Source: Gemella sp. zg-570
Lineage (GTDB): Bacteria; Bacillota; Bacilli; Staphylococcales; Gemellaceae
Reading direction: 5' to 3'
DNA length: 64,000 bases
Assembly (NCBI RefSeq): GCF_018866345.1
Contig: NZ_CP076443.1
Coordinates: forward strand, 1,325,501 to 1,389,500
The notes below the pieces were generated by a model, which saw only the letters and a list, made by a program, of their open reading frames with translations, had not been told where the DNA came from and did no database searches. Position numbers and translations under genes: made by a program. Shown in pieces: positions 36,052-47,319 of this stretch; position 1 is the stretch's first letter, and each line of letters starts with the position of its first letter.

Positions 36052-36981
36052 TTAATATACCTCCTTACCAATCAAGTCTTTAAATATAACTTTCTTCTTG
36101 GACCTCCAATCTTTAATCACACAATAGTCATCTATGTATTCCTCTTCAAAGCCAATAAATGACATCTGTTCGTTTGGAGATACATACTTTTTAAATGGTA
36201 TTGTATAGGTCAAACCATCCATTTGCCATAAATTCCATGAAATGATTTTTGCAATTCTAATTAATTCTCTATGTGTTGGATACCTATTTAATTTAAATTC
36301 CATATTATCACAAAAAGTAGCCAGTAAATTTTCTCTAGCAATTAATAAGCTATCACCTTGAAATTCAAAACCATATACACTTTGAAATGCACGTTCACTC
36401 CATTCAAGCCAATCTTGCTCATTATCAGTATTTTCATTTACTATTCTTAATTTTCTATCTAAAATTCCAATCCTCTTATTAAGTTCTATATATTTTCCAG
36501 AAACTGTATCATATCTACTTACTAAATATGGAGCTTCTCCGCATGTAATCTCTAGCCTTTTCTCATCTACATATTTTTTCCATGACTTATTTTTTTCTTT
36601 AGGAAAAATAATTTTTTCTACAGTTGAGTCCCATGATTTCTCCGTTTCAACATTAAAAACATTACTCCTTCCAAACCAAGCAGCGTCAATCAAATTATTT
36701 TGTGCATTGCAAATCCAACTAGGCGTAAATACTTCTGCTTTAGACTTTGTTCTAATAATCTGATTTTCTTTAGACTTTAATATTCTAGGTTGAATAATAT
36801 TCCCTAGACTGCCTGTAATCAGATGATATTGTATAGGATATTTTGAATAATAAGAATTTCCTAGATATTCATAATCATCTGTTGCCCAGATGATATTTGT
36901 ATTTGTTGTTCTGTCTATCAAGAGTATTTCTAGAATTTCTCTACTCCACTTCTCTTCACTTACATCGATTTTTAAATCCAT
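36052..36981 (-). CDS. Methylase-like subunit ('restriction endonuclease subunit M' type)
   Basis: A 309-residue protein seen in other genomes beside large helicase/methylase restriction proteins. It has a motif X-like EVFTPSWICNAQNN (near residue 81), the conserved ITCGEAPYLVSRYDT (near 148), RIGILDRKLR and SVYGFEFQGDSLLIARENLL, which resembles motifs I-II of N6 methylases. No (N/D)PPY catalytic motif is visible, so it probably supports SAM or DNA binding for the big partner rather than methylating alone. It starts immediately at the XRE gene's stop and ends one base before the partner's TTG. The role is inferred from family and operon. Confidence 0.75.
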   Translation of the reverse strand: MDLKIDVSEEKWSREILEILLIDRTTNTNIIWATDDYEYLGNSYYSKYPIQYHLITGSLGNIIQPRILKSKENQIIRTKSKAEVFTPSWICNAQNNLIDAAWFGRSNVFNVETEKSWDSTVEKIIFPKEKNKSWKKYVDEKRLEITCGEAPYLVSRYDTVSGKYIELNKRIGILDRKLRIVNENTDNEQDWLEWSERAFQSVYGFEFQGDSLLIARENLLATFCDNMEFKLNRYPTHRELIRIAKIISWNLWQMDGLTYTIPFKKYVSPNEQMSFIGFEEEYIDDYCVIKDWRSKKKVIFKDLIGKEVY

Positions 36982-37200
36982 TTATTTATCCTCAACATCG
37001 GTTTTTATTAAATTTACAACATCACCTATATCAACATTTAATGATTTACATATTTTCCCTAAAACAGATAATGAGATAGCTTCCCCTCTTGTCATTTTTG
37101 ATATTGTTGTAGGAGAAATTCCAATAGTTTCTATTAAATCCTTCTTTTTCATATTTTTATCAATCAATATTTTCCACAATCCATTATAGTTAAACTCCAT
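36982..37200 (-). CDS. XRE-family helix-turn-helix regulator of the defence operon
   Basis: A 72-residue Cro/C1-type protein: KKKDLIETIGISPTTISKM is the helix-turn-helix, followed by LGKICKSLNVDIGDVVNLI, the usual end of this family. It is the first gene of the six-gene operon; its stop codon abuts the next ATG (TAAATG). Small XRE proteins heading restriction-modification operons are often C (controller) proteins that delay nuclease expression, a likely role here. The ribosome binding site is TAGGAGAA. Confidence 0.9.
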   Translation of the reverse strand: MEFNYNGLWKILIDKNMKKKDLIETIGISPTTISKMTRGEAISLSVLGKICKSLNVDIGDVVNLIKTDVEDK

Positions 37201-37262
37201 AATTTATTCTCCTAACTCCACTTTTATGTAATTATAATACATATTATACCATATTTTTATAT
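37201..37262 (-). promoter_or_regulatory. Promoter region of the defence operon
   Basis: On the minus strand a GGTATAATATG element (TATAAT at 37243-37248) and a second TATAAT-like box at 37231-37236 precede the XRE ATG. No strong -35 is seen, which fits control by the XRE protein, but no operator repeat is obvious. Confidence 0.5.
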
Positions 37263-37278
37263 AAATTTCTTCTTAGAC

Positions 37279-37306
37279 AATAAAAAAGACAGCCCCTAAG
37301 GGCTGC
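37279..37306 (-). terminator. Intrinsic terminator of the backbone SSB gene
   Basis: Stem CAGCCC / GGGCTG with loop TTAG, followed by T6 on the minus strand. It separates the conjugation backbone from the defence operon. Confidence 0.9.
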
Positions 37307-37313
37307 CACAACT

Positions 37314-37958
37314 CTACAACTCAACTCCTTTGTCTTTTTTATCATCCACTTTACTTTCGTTACTAATCTTATCTTTAAATTTAGCAATAGCATCTAAAGT
37401 TGACACTTTCTTGTTTTCAGTTTCTTTTTCTTGAACCTTAGCTTTTAAAACTTTAGAATAAATAGCTTTTACATTAAGATATTCATTACCTTTTTCATCA
37501 GTTGAATATCTTTCTTCTCCTGATATTTTTACAAAATCCCCTTTTTTCATATCTTCAACAAACTTCGTCTTTTCTCCATAGGCTGAGATATTAATAAATT
37601 TACTTTCACCTCTTTCATCATTGACTGCAATGTTAAAGTTTGCAACTTTGAATTTTCCATTTTTTCCTTCTATTTCTTCAACTTTAACATCAGACACAAT
37701 ATTTCCAACATACACATTAAGTTCTACTTCTTTTTCATTTTCTTTAATCACACCATTATTTGCTAATTCATCAATCATATAATCAAATTCTTCGTGTAGT
37801 AGATTCATTCCATCATTTTCCATAAATTGTTCGTAAAGGTTATTTAAGGCTTCTTGATTATTTACTCCTTTTTCTACACTAATAAGAGCTTTTACAAAGT
37901 CCTCATAGTTATTATTAATCATCTCGTTAAGGGTGTTTTTCATTTCTTTAAAATTCAT
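37314..37958 (-). CDS. SSB-like single-stranded DNA-binding protein with element-specific tail
   Basis: A 214-residue protein. The first ~75 residues are helical and unrecognised (MNFKEMKNTLNEMINNNYED). Residues ~80-175 form an OB-fold like SSB (LNVYVGNIVSDVKVE, FKVANFNIAVND, KFINISAYGEK, GDFVKISGEE). The tail carries STLDAIAKFKDKISNES, closely matching the C-terminal tail of the adjacent SNF2 protein, and ends DKGVEL rather than with the acidic DDDIPF tip of housekeeping SSB. It lies 50 bases after the SNF2 stop and probably protects transferred strands. The N-terminal extension is unusual. Confidence 0.8.
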   Translation of the reverse strand: MNFKEMKNTLNEMINNNYEDFVKALISVEKGVNNQEALNNLYEQFMENDGMNLLHEEFDYMIDELANNGVIKENEKEVELNVYVGNIVSDVKVEEIEGKNGKFKVANFNIAVNDERGESKFINISAYGEKTKFVEDMKKGDFVKISGEERYSTDEKGNEYLNVKAIYSKVLKAKVQEKETENKKVSTLDAIAKFKDKISNESKVDDKKDKGVEL

Positions 37959-37980
37959 TGTAAATCTCCTTTCAAATAAA

Positions 37981-38008
37981 CAAGGAGAAGCAATTGCTCC
38001 TCCTAAAA
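37981..38008 (-). terminator. Terminator or attenuator hairpin between SNF2 and SSB genes
   Basis: Stem GGAGGAGCAATTGCTTCTCC, imperfect and GC-richer than its surroundings, followed by TTGTTTATTT on the minus strand. Confidence 0.7.
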
Positions 38009-41000
38009 CTATCTTTCATTTTCTCTTTCTTGCTTTAATTCTGTTGAATTATTTTCATTACTAATCTTTTCTTTAAATTTTTCAATCATACCTAAAGTCG
38101 ATTCTTTTTGCTCTACTATTTCTTTTTCATCAATATCAAATGTAGATGACAAATAATCACTATCTTTAAAGTCATTGTCATACCTGTCAACAATACCGTC
38201 ATTATCTAAGTCTTTTTCTAGTGGATCATAAAAGTTTCCGTCATCATCTATTTTAAGCCCAAGTTTAGTATATAAATCATCTTCATTTACTCTCACAAAT
38301 TCACTAAAATCTCCATACTTCATATCTTCAAGTATTATTTTTAAAACATCTTCTTCTGTTCTATCTTTAGCTAAACTATCCACAGTAATAACTGTATCAT
38401 CAACATAAAGTGTGTAAGTATAGTCTTTTAAATTTACTTCAAATTGAATGGAATGTGCCGAATCTTCCGTTTCTGTATATGCTATTCCAATTCTACTTAA
38501 ATCACTAAATTGATTATCAAAATCTTCATAATTAAGACCACTATTATATTCTCTATTACAAAAATCAATAATTGCTTTTTTGACATCTTCAAGTAGTGGA
38601 TTAAGATTTTCTTTTTCTTCTACATCTCCTAAATCTAATAGTCGATTGATTTCTGCAAGTCTTAATGTTTTTTCTTTTAATTCTTCTGCTTTTTCAAAAG
38701 ACTTTTTAACTTCTATTTTTGCATTGCTTAGTTGATTTTTTGTTGCTTCAAGTTTTTGGATAGAATCTTCTAGCTTATCTTTTAGTTTATCAAGTACATT
38801 ATCCATTCTTGTGATATTACCATCTGAACTTTCTCCAATTTCTCTACTATGTTTTAATTGCCCATTTAATGAGAAAATAAACCTATTGAAAAAACTATCA
38901 TAACTAACTTCAATATCAAAATTTCTATATTTACCTATAACTTGATTTTCTTTTAACCTCATTGTTTTTAAAGTATCCAGTAACTTTTCACCAGCTTCTT
39001 TTTTATCTGTATAGGTAATTCCTTTAATTTCCATTTGAGTGAATTTTTTATCACTAGTTCCTAGTGGCTCTACATTTTGAATATCAAGTTTTAATTTTTC
39101 AATTCTGTCTTCAAGTCTTGTAATTTCTTTAGGATAAAATTTTATTATTCTATCTTCTAATTTATATACATTTGATTTATGATTTGCTTCAAGCATTTTT
39201 AATTTAGTTACTTCTACATCCAAATCCATTTTCTCTTTAATAAGTGGATTACCTGTTGCTAAGGCTTTAATTTCTGCATAAGATAATGTATTCTCGTCAA
39301 CATCTTCAGCAACCCTTACAGGTGTTTTACTTGTCATAATTTGAGAAATAAAGCGTTGTTTATTCTCTATTGTTTGCCACAAGTAACTATCAAATGTATT
39401 TTCCGTTACATATCTAAAAATATTTACTTCTTTATTTTCGTTTCCTTGTCGTACAATTCTACCTGCCCTTTGTTCTAAGTCAGACGGTCTCCAAGGAACA
39501 TCCACATCATGTAATGCAATTAGTTTATCTTGTACATTTGTACCTGCTCCCATTTTTTGTGTTGACCCAAGTAATACTCTTACTTCTCCTTTTTTTACTT
39601 TCGCAAACAATTCATCTTTTTGTTTTTCATTATTAGCATCATGTATAAAAGCAATTTCTGTTTCTGGTACTCCTAGATTAACTAGCTTATTTTTAATATC
39701 ATCATAAATATTAAATTCACCATATCCTTTAGGTGTAGACATGTCAGAAAACACAAGTTGTGTTGATTTCTTTTCTTTTGTTTTGTCCCAAATACTGAAA
39801 ATATTTTTTACACATACATTCACTTTAGAATTTTCATCATCAGCTAGTAATGGATTAATTAATCTTTGATCTAATGCTAATTTCTTGCCATCATTAGTTA
39901 TTTTAAGCATATTATCTTCTTCAGGTTCTACTCTTTTATCACGAACTTTATCAGCTCTCTCAGATAATGATTTTAGTATTTCTTTTTGTTCTTCAGTAGG
40001 TTTAGTTACAATTGTTTCATAATGTGCTGTTGGTGTAGGTAAGTTTAACATATCAGCAGTTTTTATATCTGCTACATCTTTAAACATACTCATTAATTCA
40101 GGAAGATTATAAAACTTAGAAAATCTTGTTTTAATTCGGTATTTATCTCCCTCAGGTGCTAATTCAATTGCACTAACTGTTTCACCAAATGTTGATGCCC
40201 AAGAATCAAAATGTTGTAGTCCTTTTTGTTGTAATTCATCATACTGCAAATACCTTTGCATTGTATATAATTCCGTCATGGAATTACTAACAGGTGTACC
40301 AGTGGCAAACACAATTCCTTTTCCATTTGTTACTTCATCAAGATAACGACATTTCATAAACATATCCGAACTTTTAAGTGCTTCAGATTGTCCTATCCCT
40401 GCTACATTACGCATCTTAGTGTATAGGAATAAATTTTTATAGTTATGTGCTTCGTCTATAAATAACTTATCTACTCCAAGTTCTTCAAATGTAATAACAT
40501 CATCTTTCTTAAAATCATCATTTAGCTTTTTAAGTCTTGTTTCTAATTTTTTCTTAGTATTTTGTAGCTGCTTAACAGTGGAATTTTGATCCCTACTATA
40601 TTTATATTGTTCAATATAGTCAATAATTTCAGCAATTTCAGCCTTAAGATGATTTTCTTGATATTCCTTAGACATTGGTATTTTTTCAAACTGTGTATGC
40701 CCTATAATGACTGCATCGTATTCTCCAGTTGCAATTTTACCAATAAATCTTTTTCTATTTTGTGGTTCAAAATCTTTCTTAGTCGCAACCATAATATTAG
40801 CTGCTGGATATAGTTGCATAAATTCTCTACCAATTTGTTCTGTTAAGTGATTAGGCACAACAAATAAAGACTTAGAACACATTCCAAGTCTTTTACTTTC
40901 CATAGCACTTGCCACCATTTCATATGTTTTACCTGCTCCAACAACATGAGCAAGCAAGGTATTCCCACCATATAAACTTCTTGCGATTGCATCTTTTTGA

Positions 41001-44000
41001 TGTGATCTTAAAGATATTTCAGAGTTCATTCCCTCAAGTAATAAATGACTTCCGTCAAATTCACGATTAACAACTGAATTAAATTTTTCATTATATATTT
41101 TTTCAAGTCTGTGTCTTCTTTCAGGATCTTCAAAAATAAAGTTTTTAAATTCCTCTTTAATTAATTCTTGTTTTTGATTAGCTAACATCGTTTCTTTTTT
41201 ATTTAATACCGATGTTTTAGAACCATCTTCATTAATAATTTGATCCCAAACTTTTGTATCACGAAGATTTAAGCAATCCTCGATTAATTTATAGGCACTT
41301 ACCCTACTTGTCCCATAAGTTAAATTGGCAAGGTCATTATTTCTGTCAACACTTTTCCCCTCTACATTCCATTCGCTTGTAAATGGAGAATATCTAACAT
41401 TAATATCCCACATAGCATAACCAGGTGTTTTAAGTAAATGAACCATAAATGACTTTATATCTTTTTCAGGAATCCATGTTGCTCCAAGCCTTACATTAAT
41501 TTCACTTGCTGTTAATTCTTTTGGCATAACTTCTTCTAATTTTTGTTTTTGAAATGTCAATTTGGATATTTCTTCTTTAATCTCAGTAATCTTATCTGCT
41601 TCTTTGTCAGATATAAAAGATAAAACATTACTATGATAAGCAATGTATTCATTCATAACAGCAATTTTTTCTCGAATATTTCCACTTAAATACTCATCTG
41701 CAGTTACATAGTTAAAGGCAAAATTTTCTTCTTTTTGTTTTTCTTTAAATGGAAACAAATTATTTTCTTTGTCAAAAAGTTTAATATCTAAAAATATTTG
41801 CCCTTTTAATTCATTAATAATACTATCTTTATTCATGTCACTTAATAAACTTGACATATAATCAAAGTCAATTCTTCCTTTTGATGCAACAGATAAAATT
41901 AATGCTTGCTCTACTGTATCTACTTTATCAATACTTTTTGCTTTTCTAATGGTGCGTTTATAGAAAATATCTCCTTTTTCTTTGAATTTTCCTTCTTTAA
42001 GTTTTTCAATAGATGATACAAGTGGATAATGACTATCTTTACTCAATAATTTATTATTTTGTTTTGCATTAATAAATTGATGTTTTTTAGAAAAGCTATC
42101 ATAGACTTCATTTAATTTATTTTGGGCTTCTTTAATTTCTTCATCAGAGTAATCTTCTTTTTGTAGCCTAATCACTTCTTTAAGTACTGATGTTAATTCA
42201 ATATAGTCTTTTATTTTTTCTCTTTCTTTATCATTAAATAAATATGCAACCATAACTGAATCTTCTCGGTAATATATTTCATCTTCCACTAAAGTAAAAG
42301 AAAAGTTTTTAACATCATCATTTGCTGGAATAACTTTTATATCATTATCTACATTTTTTAAAACTTCAATGTCAACTTCTTCATAATCACCCTTTAAATT
42401 TGAAACAGCTTGTTTAAGCATTTCTTTTAAATCTGTATTTTCTTTTTCTTCACAAGTCAGGACATTTCCAAAACGCCCACTAACTTCTTTTATTTCTCCC
42501 AGTACCATTTCAGGATTATCCACAAAGTATTTATTATATTTATTTCCATTAACATCATAAGCAAGATTATACCAACCCTGTTCTATGTCTTTAACACTAG
42601 TTTTTTTCTTTAAGAATAAAATATCACTTGTTACTTCTGTTCCTGCAACACCTTTAAAGGTTGTATTAGGTAATCGAATTGCCCCAAGCAACTCACAACG
42701 ACTACCTATATAGCGTCTAATCGTATCATCTTTTTTGTCCATTGTTCCACTTGATGTAATAAAGGTAATTACGCCACCAGGTCTTACTTTATCAATAGAC
42801 TTGGCAAAGAAATAATCATGGATTAAAAAATTATTTTTATCGTATTCACGATCACTTACTTTAAATTCTCCAAAAGGTACATTTCCTATTGCTACATCAA
42901 AAAAATTATTACTGAATTTACTTTCTTCAAAACCTTGTACTTTTATATTGCTTTCTGGATATAAAAACTGTGCTATTTTCCCGCTAATCGAATCAAGTTC
43001 AGTTCCATAAACTTTTGATTTGTTCAGCTCTACTGGTAAATTACCAATAAAATTTCCAATGCCTAAACTAGGTTCTAGTATATTTCCACCCTTAAAGCCA
43101 ATTTTTTCTAAGCCTTTATATATACCGTCAATAACAATTTTTGGTGTATAAAATGCCGTTAAAGTACTTTCCTTAGCATTTTCATATTCTTTAGATGTTA
43201 GATTTTCTTTTAAGAAATTTCTTGCAACTTCCCATTGTCCTTTTTTATCTTCGTCAAATACTTCTGCTAAACCACCCCAACCAACATATTTGGCTAAAAC
43301 TTCTTGAGCAGTTGTATCTAATTTTCTTTGTCCTTCTTCAATTCTTTTAAGCATAGAAATAGCTTCAAGATTGTGATTTAATCTCTCACTTGGGCTTAGT
43401 TTTTCTGCTTGTACTTCTTCAGTAATGACAAAATTGTTAATATGATTAACTTTTGTATTGTCTTTATTTCCTTCTTTATTATCTTCTTTTTGTAGCTTTT
43501 CTTCAAAAACATTCTCAATATTTAATTTATCTTTTAAATATTCATTAATTTTATAGACAGTAAATTCCCCACTATCAATTAGTCCATCCACCTTTGTGCT
43601 TTCAACAAAGGTAGTTCCTGAATATAACGGATATTGTTTACCTTCTACAAATACATGTTCATTTGAAGAATGTATGTCTAACTCAATTTCTTTAATATCA
43701 CTTTGAGATAATAAAATAAACTCTGTTCCTACTTTTACGGCAATTTTACTGTTTTTAAATGCCTCAATATCCTTTTCTAACTTTTCTATAAAGGGATTTA
43801 ATTCTGAATTATACATTAAGCTATTTGTACTGATATAACTAACTCGATATTCTCCGAGATGATTTTTAAAGAAATCTAAACGAATTAAGTCAAAAAAATC
43901 CTCATCTTCTTTAAATGGATTAAAATCTTTTAATGTCCTACCATCTCTAAACTCAAAATCCTTAAAGTATTCTTTTAAAATAGGTGAATCATAATCTTTT

Positions 44001-45757
44001 TTATCTACTCTAACAGATAAGCTAGTCGGTGTTAATTCACTTGAAATATATTCTTTTATATCCTCATTTTTATGATGAATAACAGGTATATCCGTTTTTT
44101 CAAGATTATCAATTTCTTTTTCTTCAAAACTTAATTCACCGTTAAATACAATTTGTAATTCTATTTCATTCATTTGTTTTCTAAGTTCTGTATCTTTAAG
44201 TTCTCTGAAAGTTTTTGGGAAATCTTCTAAAACAAGTCTTTCAGCACCAAGTTCTTCTAATTCTTTAATAGAAAAATATCCCCATTCAGCTTCCCCACCT
44301 AAAACTAAACCAAATGCTTCTTTAGTATCCTTATCGTATTCAGTCATATACCAAGTCCAATTAGATTTAAACGGAATAAAATAAGCTGCGTGTACTTGCT
44401 TTTCAGATGCTTTTACTTTTTCTTGTCCATATAATTTTGGTACTCTTGCAAGCATTTCATCTGTCATTAATTCACTAGGATTTTCTTTGGAATAGAAAAA
44501 GGAAGTAGTTTTTTCTACTTCCTCTAGTTGTAAACTATCTCCTCTAAGGTCATCTCCCTCAGGGTAGAATTCAAGTTGTTCATAAGACCTACCCACTGCA
44601 TTTGATCTTTGACTTTCAACTCTTCTGTTATCCCCATATTTTTCATCATCTCTGGTTTCATTTTCTCCATAAAGTTTTCTGCTTGTGTCTGAATTTCTAT
44701 AAGATGTTTCAACAATGTTTTCTCTTGATACATCTGTTGTAACATGATTTGATGTTTCTCTTCTTGTGAGTTCATCAAAAAGTTCAATCTCTCCTTGGTA
44801 AAGAAACTCATCGGTGCTTGTTTGTAAAGTTCTTGCCTTGTCAATTCTACTATCTTCTCTAAGATTTCCTCTGTTGTTGGCATCTCTTGAAATGAATTTT
44901 CTTTCTTCTCCATTAAGTTCATCTCCAATGCTTGATCGAAGTCCATCATCTTCTATTCCTCCTTTAATCTGTGTATGATTTTCAATATTTAATTCCTTGT
45001 TTTTTATATTGTACTGCTTATCAGCCTCTTTTGTCTGCTCATTTAATCTGAAAATTTCTTTTTCTGCTTCTATTACGGTTGTTATGATATTTTTATTTAT
45101 TGTGCTTAAATATGCTCCTAAATTTTGAAAAGATATCTCATCAAAATCTTGTAAATGATTTTTTAATAGTTCAACTTTAGGAACATGATTTATACCTAAT
45201 CTTTCAGATACAGATATTAATAAACTTTCTTCCAAAAAGTTCCTAAAATCATTCTGTTTAAAGGCTTCTATTTTCATTTCATTAGCAATTACTGAATAAT
45301 TTGCATTAATAAACTGTTTAATGACCTCCTTTAGTTTTGAAATACTCGTATCGTGTTCATCTATATTCATGTATGCTTTTTTTAAAATATTATCTAATGT
45401 GTCATTCCTTAAATCAGCATTCATCTTCCAAAGATTTATTTCATTAACATTTCTATCTTTTGAAACAGTTTGAGAAACATCAAAAACATAAACAACCTTT
45501 TTATATTCGCCAAATTGCCTTAAAGTCGGAATACCTTTTTGCCCTCTTTTCACAACACGATTAAATGTTTTTTGCCAAAAATCATATTCTCCACAAGCTG
45601 TTGCCTCTTTATTGTGATAGGCTATACTGACTTGACTATTAAAATCATATTTCGAGTTATTTCCAATAACTTTAAGTAATGCAACATATCTTTCGCTATC
45701 TTTTAGATTTTCCTCTAACATTTTTTTTAATAGATGTTCATAATCATTTATTCTCAT
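38009..45757 (-). CDS. Giant SNF2-helicase/N6-methylase protein of the ICE
   Basis: A 2582-residue ICE protein. Residues 1-~110 resemble ArdC-like ssDNA-binding N-termini ([19 protein letters not shown]). The methylase domain is at ~870-1000, with [10 protein letters not shown] near 893 and a variant NVPF in place of NPPF near 956. The SNF2 helicase core has VVGAGKT (Gly1607), the DEAH box (Asp1768), [10 protein letters not shown] and [12 protein letters not shown]. Coiled coil follows at ~2190-2400. Near the end is a [14 protein letters not shown] calcium-loop-like segment, then [17 protein letters not shown]. Such proteins are conserved in Tn1549-like ICEs and may counter restriction. The ATG follows AGGAGGTAAAA. 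A truncated copy lies at 18540. Confidence 0.92.
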   Translation of the reverse strand: MRINDYEHLLKKMLEENLKDSERYVALLKVIGNNSKYDFNSQVSIAYHNKEATACGEYDFWQKTFNRVVKRGQKGIPTLRQFGEYKKVVYVFDVSQTVSKDRNVNEINLWKMNADLRNDTLDNILKKAYMNIDEHDTSISKLKEVIKQFINANYSVIANEMKIEAFKQNDFRNFLEESLLISVSERLGINHVPKVELLKNHLQDFDEISFQNLGAYLSTINKNIITTVIEAEKEIFRLNEQTKEADKQYNIKNKELNIENHTQIKGGIEDDGLRSSIGDELNGEERKFISRDANNRGNLREDSRIDKARTLQTSTDEFLYQGEIELFDELTRRETSNHVTTDVSRENIVETSYRNSDTSRKLYGENETRDDEKYGDNRRVESQRSNAVGRSYEQLEFYPEGDDLRGDSLQLEEVEKTTSFFYSKENPSELMTDEMLARVPKLYGQEKVKASEKQVHAAYFIPFKSNWTWYMTEYDKDTKEAFGLVLGGEAEWGYFSIKELEELGAERLVLEDFPKTFRELKDTELRKQMNEIELQIVFNGELSFEEKEIDNLEKTDIPVIHHKNEDIKEYISSELTPTSLSVRVDKKDYDSPILKEYFKDFEFRDGRTLKDFNPFKEDEDFFDLIRLDFFKNHLGEYRVSYISTNSLMYNSELNPFIEKLEKDIEAFKNSKIAVKVGTEFILLSQSDIKEIELDIHSSNEHVFVEGKQYPLYSGTTFVESTKVDGLIDSGEFTVYKINEYLKDKLNIENVFEEKLQKEDNKEGNKDNTKVNHINNFVITEEVQAEKLSPSERLNHNLEAISMLKRIEEGQRKLDTTAQEVLAKYVGWGGLAEVFDEDKKGQWEVARNFLKENLTSKEYENAKESTLTAFYTPKIVIDGIYKGLEKIGFKGGNILEPSLGIGNFIGNLPVELNKSKVYGTELDSISGKIAQFLYPESNIKVQGFEESKFSNNFFDVAIGNVPFGEFKVSDREYDKNNFLIHDYFFAKSIDKVRPGGVITFITSSGTMDKKDDTIRRYIGSRCELLGAIRLPNTTFKGVAGTEVTSDILFLKKKTSVKDIEQGWYNLAYDVNGNKYNKYFVDNPEMVLGEIKEVSGRFGNVLTCEEKENTDLKEMLKQAVSNLKGDYEEVDIEVLKNVDNDIKVIPANDDVKNFSFTLVEDEIYYREDSVMVAYLFNDKEREKIKDYIELTSVLKEVIRLQKEDYSDEEIKEAQNKLNEVYDSFSKKHQFINAKQNNKLLSKDSHYPLVSSIEKLKEGKFKEKGDIFYKRTIRKAKSIDKVDTVEQALILSVASKGRIDFDYMSSLLSDMNKDSIINELKGQIFLDIKLFDKENNLFPFKEKQKEENFAFNYVTADEYLSGNIREKIAVMNEYIAYHSNVLSFISDKEADKITEIKEEISKLTFQKQKLEEVMPKELTASEINVRLGATWIPEKDIKSFMVHLLKTPGYAMWDINVRYSPFTSEWNVEGKSVDRNNDLANLTYGTSRVSAYKLIEDCLNLRDTKVWDQIINEDGSKTSVLNKKETMLANQKQELIKEEFKNFIFEDPERRHRLEKIYNEKFNSVVNREFDGSHLLLEGMNSEISLRSHQKDAIARSLYGGNTLLAHVVGAGKTYEMVASAMESKRLGMCSKSLFVVPNHLTEQIGREFMQLYPAANIMVATKKDFEPQNRKRFIGKIATGEYDAVIIGHTQFEKIPMSKEYQENHLKAEIAEIIDYIEQYKYSRDQNSTVKQLQNTKKKLETRLKKLNDDFKKDDVITFEELGVDKLFIDEAHNYKNLFLYTKMRNVAGIGQSEALKSSDMFMKCRYLDEVTNGKGIVFATGTPVSNSMTELYTMQRYLQYDELQQKGLQHFDSWASTFGETVSAIELAPEGDKYRIKTRFSKFYNLPELMSMFKDVADIKTADMLNLPTPTAHYETIVTKPTEEQKEILKSLSERADKVRDKRVEPEEDNMLKITNDGKKLALDQRLINPLLADDENSKVNVCVKNIFSIWDKTKEKKSTQLVFSDMSTPKGYGEFNIYDDIKNKLVNLGVPETEIAFIHDANNEKQKDELFAKVKKGEVRVLLGSTQKMGAGTNVQDKLIALHDVDVPWRPSDLEQRAGRIVRQGNENKEVNIFRYVTENTFDSYLWQTIENKQRFISQIMTSKTPVRVAEDVDENTLSYAEIKALATGNPLIKEKMDLDVEVTKLKMLEANHKSNVYKLEDRIIKFYPKEITRLEDRIEKLKLDIQNVEPLGTSDKKFTQMEIKGITYTDKKEAGEKLLDTLKTMRLKENQVIGKYRNFDIEVSYDSFFNRFIFSLNGQLKHSREIGESSDGNITRMDNVLDKLKDKLEDSIQKLEATKNQLSNAKIEVKKSFEKAEELKEKTLRLAEINRLLDLGDVEEKENLNPLLEDVKKAIIDFCNREYNSGLNYEDFDNQFSDLSRIGIAYTETEDSAHSIQFEVNLKDYTYTLYVDDTVITVDSLAKDRTEEDVLKIILEDMKYGDFSEFVRVNEDDLYTKLGLKIDDDGNFYDPLEKDLDNDGIVDRYDNDFKDSDYLSSTFDIDEKEIVEQKESTLGMIEKFKEKISNENNSTELKQERENER

Positions 45758-45768
45758 TTTTACCTCCT
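44591..45768 (-). repeat. Right copy of the 1178-bp direct repeat (5' part of the intact SNF2 gene)
   Basis: Gap-free match to 18606-19783, same orientation, one base different by eye. Here codon 321 of the SNF2 gene is CAA, so the frame is open. Confidence 0.93.
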
Positions 45769-45782
45769 TATTTTATTACATA

Positions 45783-45814
45783 GAAAAAGACGATAGTGTT
45801 TCATCTATCGTCTT
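45783..45814 (-). terminator. Intrinsic terminator of the AlbA_2 gene, upstream of SNF2
   Basis: Stem AGACGATAGATG / CACTATCGTCT with T5 tail on the minus strand. A very similar GACGATAGAA stem follows virD4 (60252-60281). Confidence 0.88.
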
Positions 45815-45829
45815 ATAGTATCCATATTT

Positions 45830-47242
45830 TTAGTTTGTATCTTTTAAAGTGTATTTTCTGTTCTTGTTTTCACCTATAGCTTCTAATATATTATCTGATA
45901 CCAATAAAGATAATAATTCTCTTGTTCTTGATGATTTAAGTTCTAGTAATTCTTTTATATCATTAATGGTGAAATATTCAACTTCATTTGCAAATTGAAT
46001 AATTAATGCTTTTTGTTTTTCTTTTATCGCCGTTTTTTTATCGCCGTTTTTTATCGCCGTTTTTTTATCGCCGTTTTTTATCGCCACTTTATAATTCAGA
46101 TTTTTTAAAATAATATAAAATGAACTTTGTGTAGAACGAAATTCTGCTTTTAAAGTTTCATTATAGTTTTCTTGTATTTCATAATTATCTAAAATCTTCT
46201 TTAATCCACTTCCTCGTCTTTCCATTAAATTCATCCGACTAAAAAGATCAGCTATAATCGGATTTCGTCTTTTGGATGAAATTTGATAGGGATTTTGTTC
46301 TTGGATCAATGTCCCATCAAACATGCCACCAGGTGAGTAAATTTCTAGTCGATCATCATAAATATCAATATGAACTTCAGAACCTATTTCACTATAATCT
46401 CGATGGATTAGTGCATTTACCAAGGCTTCTCTTATTGCTATTTCAGGATAATCGGGATATTCTATTCTTGCTTCATTTCCCTTTTTCCACATTTTTTTAG
46501 AATTTGATTTAATAAAGTCTTCTCCACTTTGTAGTAGATATAAAAGACCACCCTCATATTCTTTATCATCTAAGGCTTCTAGTCGACTATTTGCCTTATC
46601 AAGTCCATTCCATCTTGTCGCAAAAATTCTTGATTGATAAACAAGTCTTTCATCAGCAAGTAATGCTCCTGCATAGGTTAAATATCCCTTATCATCAACA
46701 AGCGAAAAAGAAATTAAATCACTATCAACTAAATCTTTTTTCGTTTTTTGGTAATAAACAGCTTTTAGTTTACTAAAGGATGCCCTATCAATTTTAATAT
46801 CACTTGAAATACTGTCAAAAGTCTTGTTTATTCCTCTTAATACAAGATTTTTTAATTGATTACTATTAGCTATAACACTTTCGTTACCAATTCTTATAAA
46901 AGCTATCCTACTAGCACCATCAATTAAATAGTAGGGTGTTTCATTGCCTGAAAAAATACTTAATATAATAAAATCCTTATTATAGATTCTTTCAATATTT
47001 AATGATATCTGAGGAATGGGATCTAGTTTTGTCTTAATTATTTCGCTAATGATTTCAGAATCTTGCTTGGCATTTTCTAAACCCAGTAATTTATCATTAT
47101 CATCTATTCCAAAAAAGATTTTTCCACCATTTGTATTCGCAAATGCCACAACTGATTTTAACCAACTTTTGGGTCTTTTTACTTCTAACATAACTTTTTT
47201 ATCATAAGAACTTGTTTCACCAATATAGTTTGATAAATCCAT
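45830..47242 (-). CDS. AlbA_2 (Schlafen)-domain ATP-binding-type transcriptional regulator
   Basis: A 470-residue protein. Residues ~10-130 carry the AlbA_2 pattern (EVKRPKSWLKSVVAFANTNGG, IFFGIDDNDKLLGL). The middle has the family's REALVNALIHRDYSE (near 275) and DDRLEIYSPGGMFDG. Near 340 is MNLMERRGSGLKKILD. A C-terminal winged helix (~405-470) follows a 9-residue tandem repeat (KNGDKKTAI twice). Such proteins are common accessory regulators in ICEs. It lies between the C5 methylase and SNF2 genes, ending at a terminator. It is the same general family as the partial gene at 63778. DNA targets unknown. Confidence 0.85.
   Translation of the reverse strand: MDLSNYIGETSSYDKKVMLEVKRPKSWLKSVVAFANTNGGKIFFGIDDNDKLLGLENAKQDSEIISEIIKTKLDPIPQISLNIERIYNKDFIILSIFSGNETPYYLIDGASRIAFIRIGNESVIANSNQLKNLVLRGINKTFDSISSDIKIDRASFSKLKAVYYQKTKKDLVDSDLISFSLVDDKGYLTYAGALLADERLVYQSRIFATRWNGLDKANSRLEALDDKEYEGGLLYLLQSGEDFIKSNSKKMWKKGNEARIEYPDYPEIAIREALVNALIHRDYSEIGSEVHIDIYDDRLEIYSPGGMFDGTLIQEQNPYQISSKRRNPIIADLFSRMNLMERRGSGLKKILDNYEIQENYNETLKAEFRSTQSSFYIILKNLNYKVAIKNGDKKTAIKNGDKKTAIKEKQKALIIQFANEVEYFTINDIKELLELKSSRTRELLSLLVSDNILEAIGENKNRKYTLKDTN
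46026..46085. repeat. Short tandem repeat with T6/T7 tracts inside the AlbA_2 gene
   Basis: The unit ATCGCCG plus a run of 7 or 6 T recurs at 46026, 46040, 46053, 46067 and 46080. It makes two 27-base (9-codon) repeats, encoding KNGDKKTAI. The homopolymer runs could slip and shift the frame ahead of the winged helix. Confidence 0.85.
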
Positions 47243-47319
47243 TATTTACTCCTTTCTATTTATTTTGCATTAAATTGTCTTTACACTTTTGACATTGTAC
47301 CATTTTTTGTGCTTTTTCT

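Noticed and set aside
44524-44949. Methionine-rich 141-residue frame inside the SNF2 gene (and its counterpart at 18566-18964)
   Set aside because: It is an alternative frame of the SNF2 coding sequence on the same strand with no ribosome binding site of its own. Its duplication simply follows the 1178-bp repeat.
46026-46085. Regular repeat that might be a CRISPR array
   Set aside because: Units are 13-14 bases with no spacers and they are translated as a 9-residue repeat; no cas genes are present.
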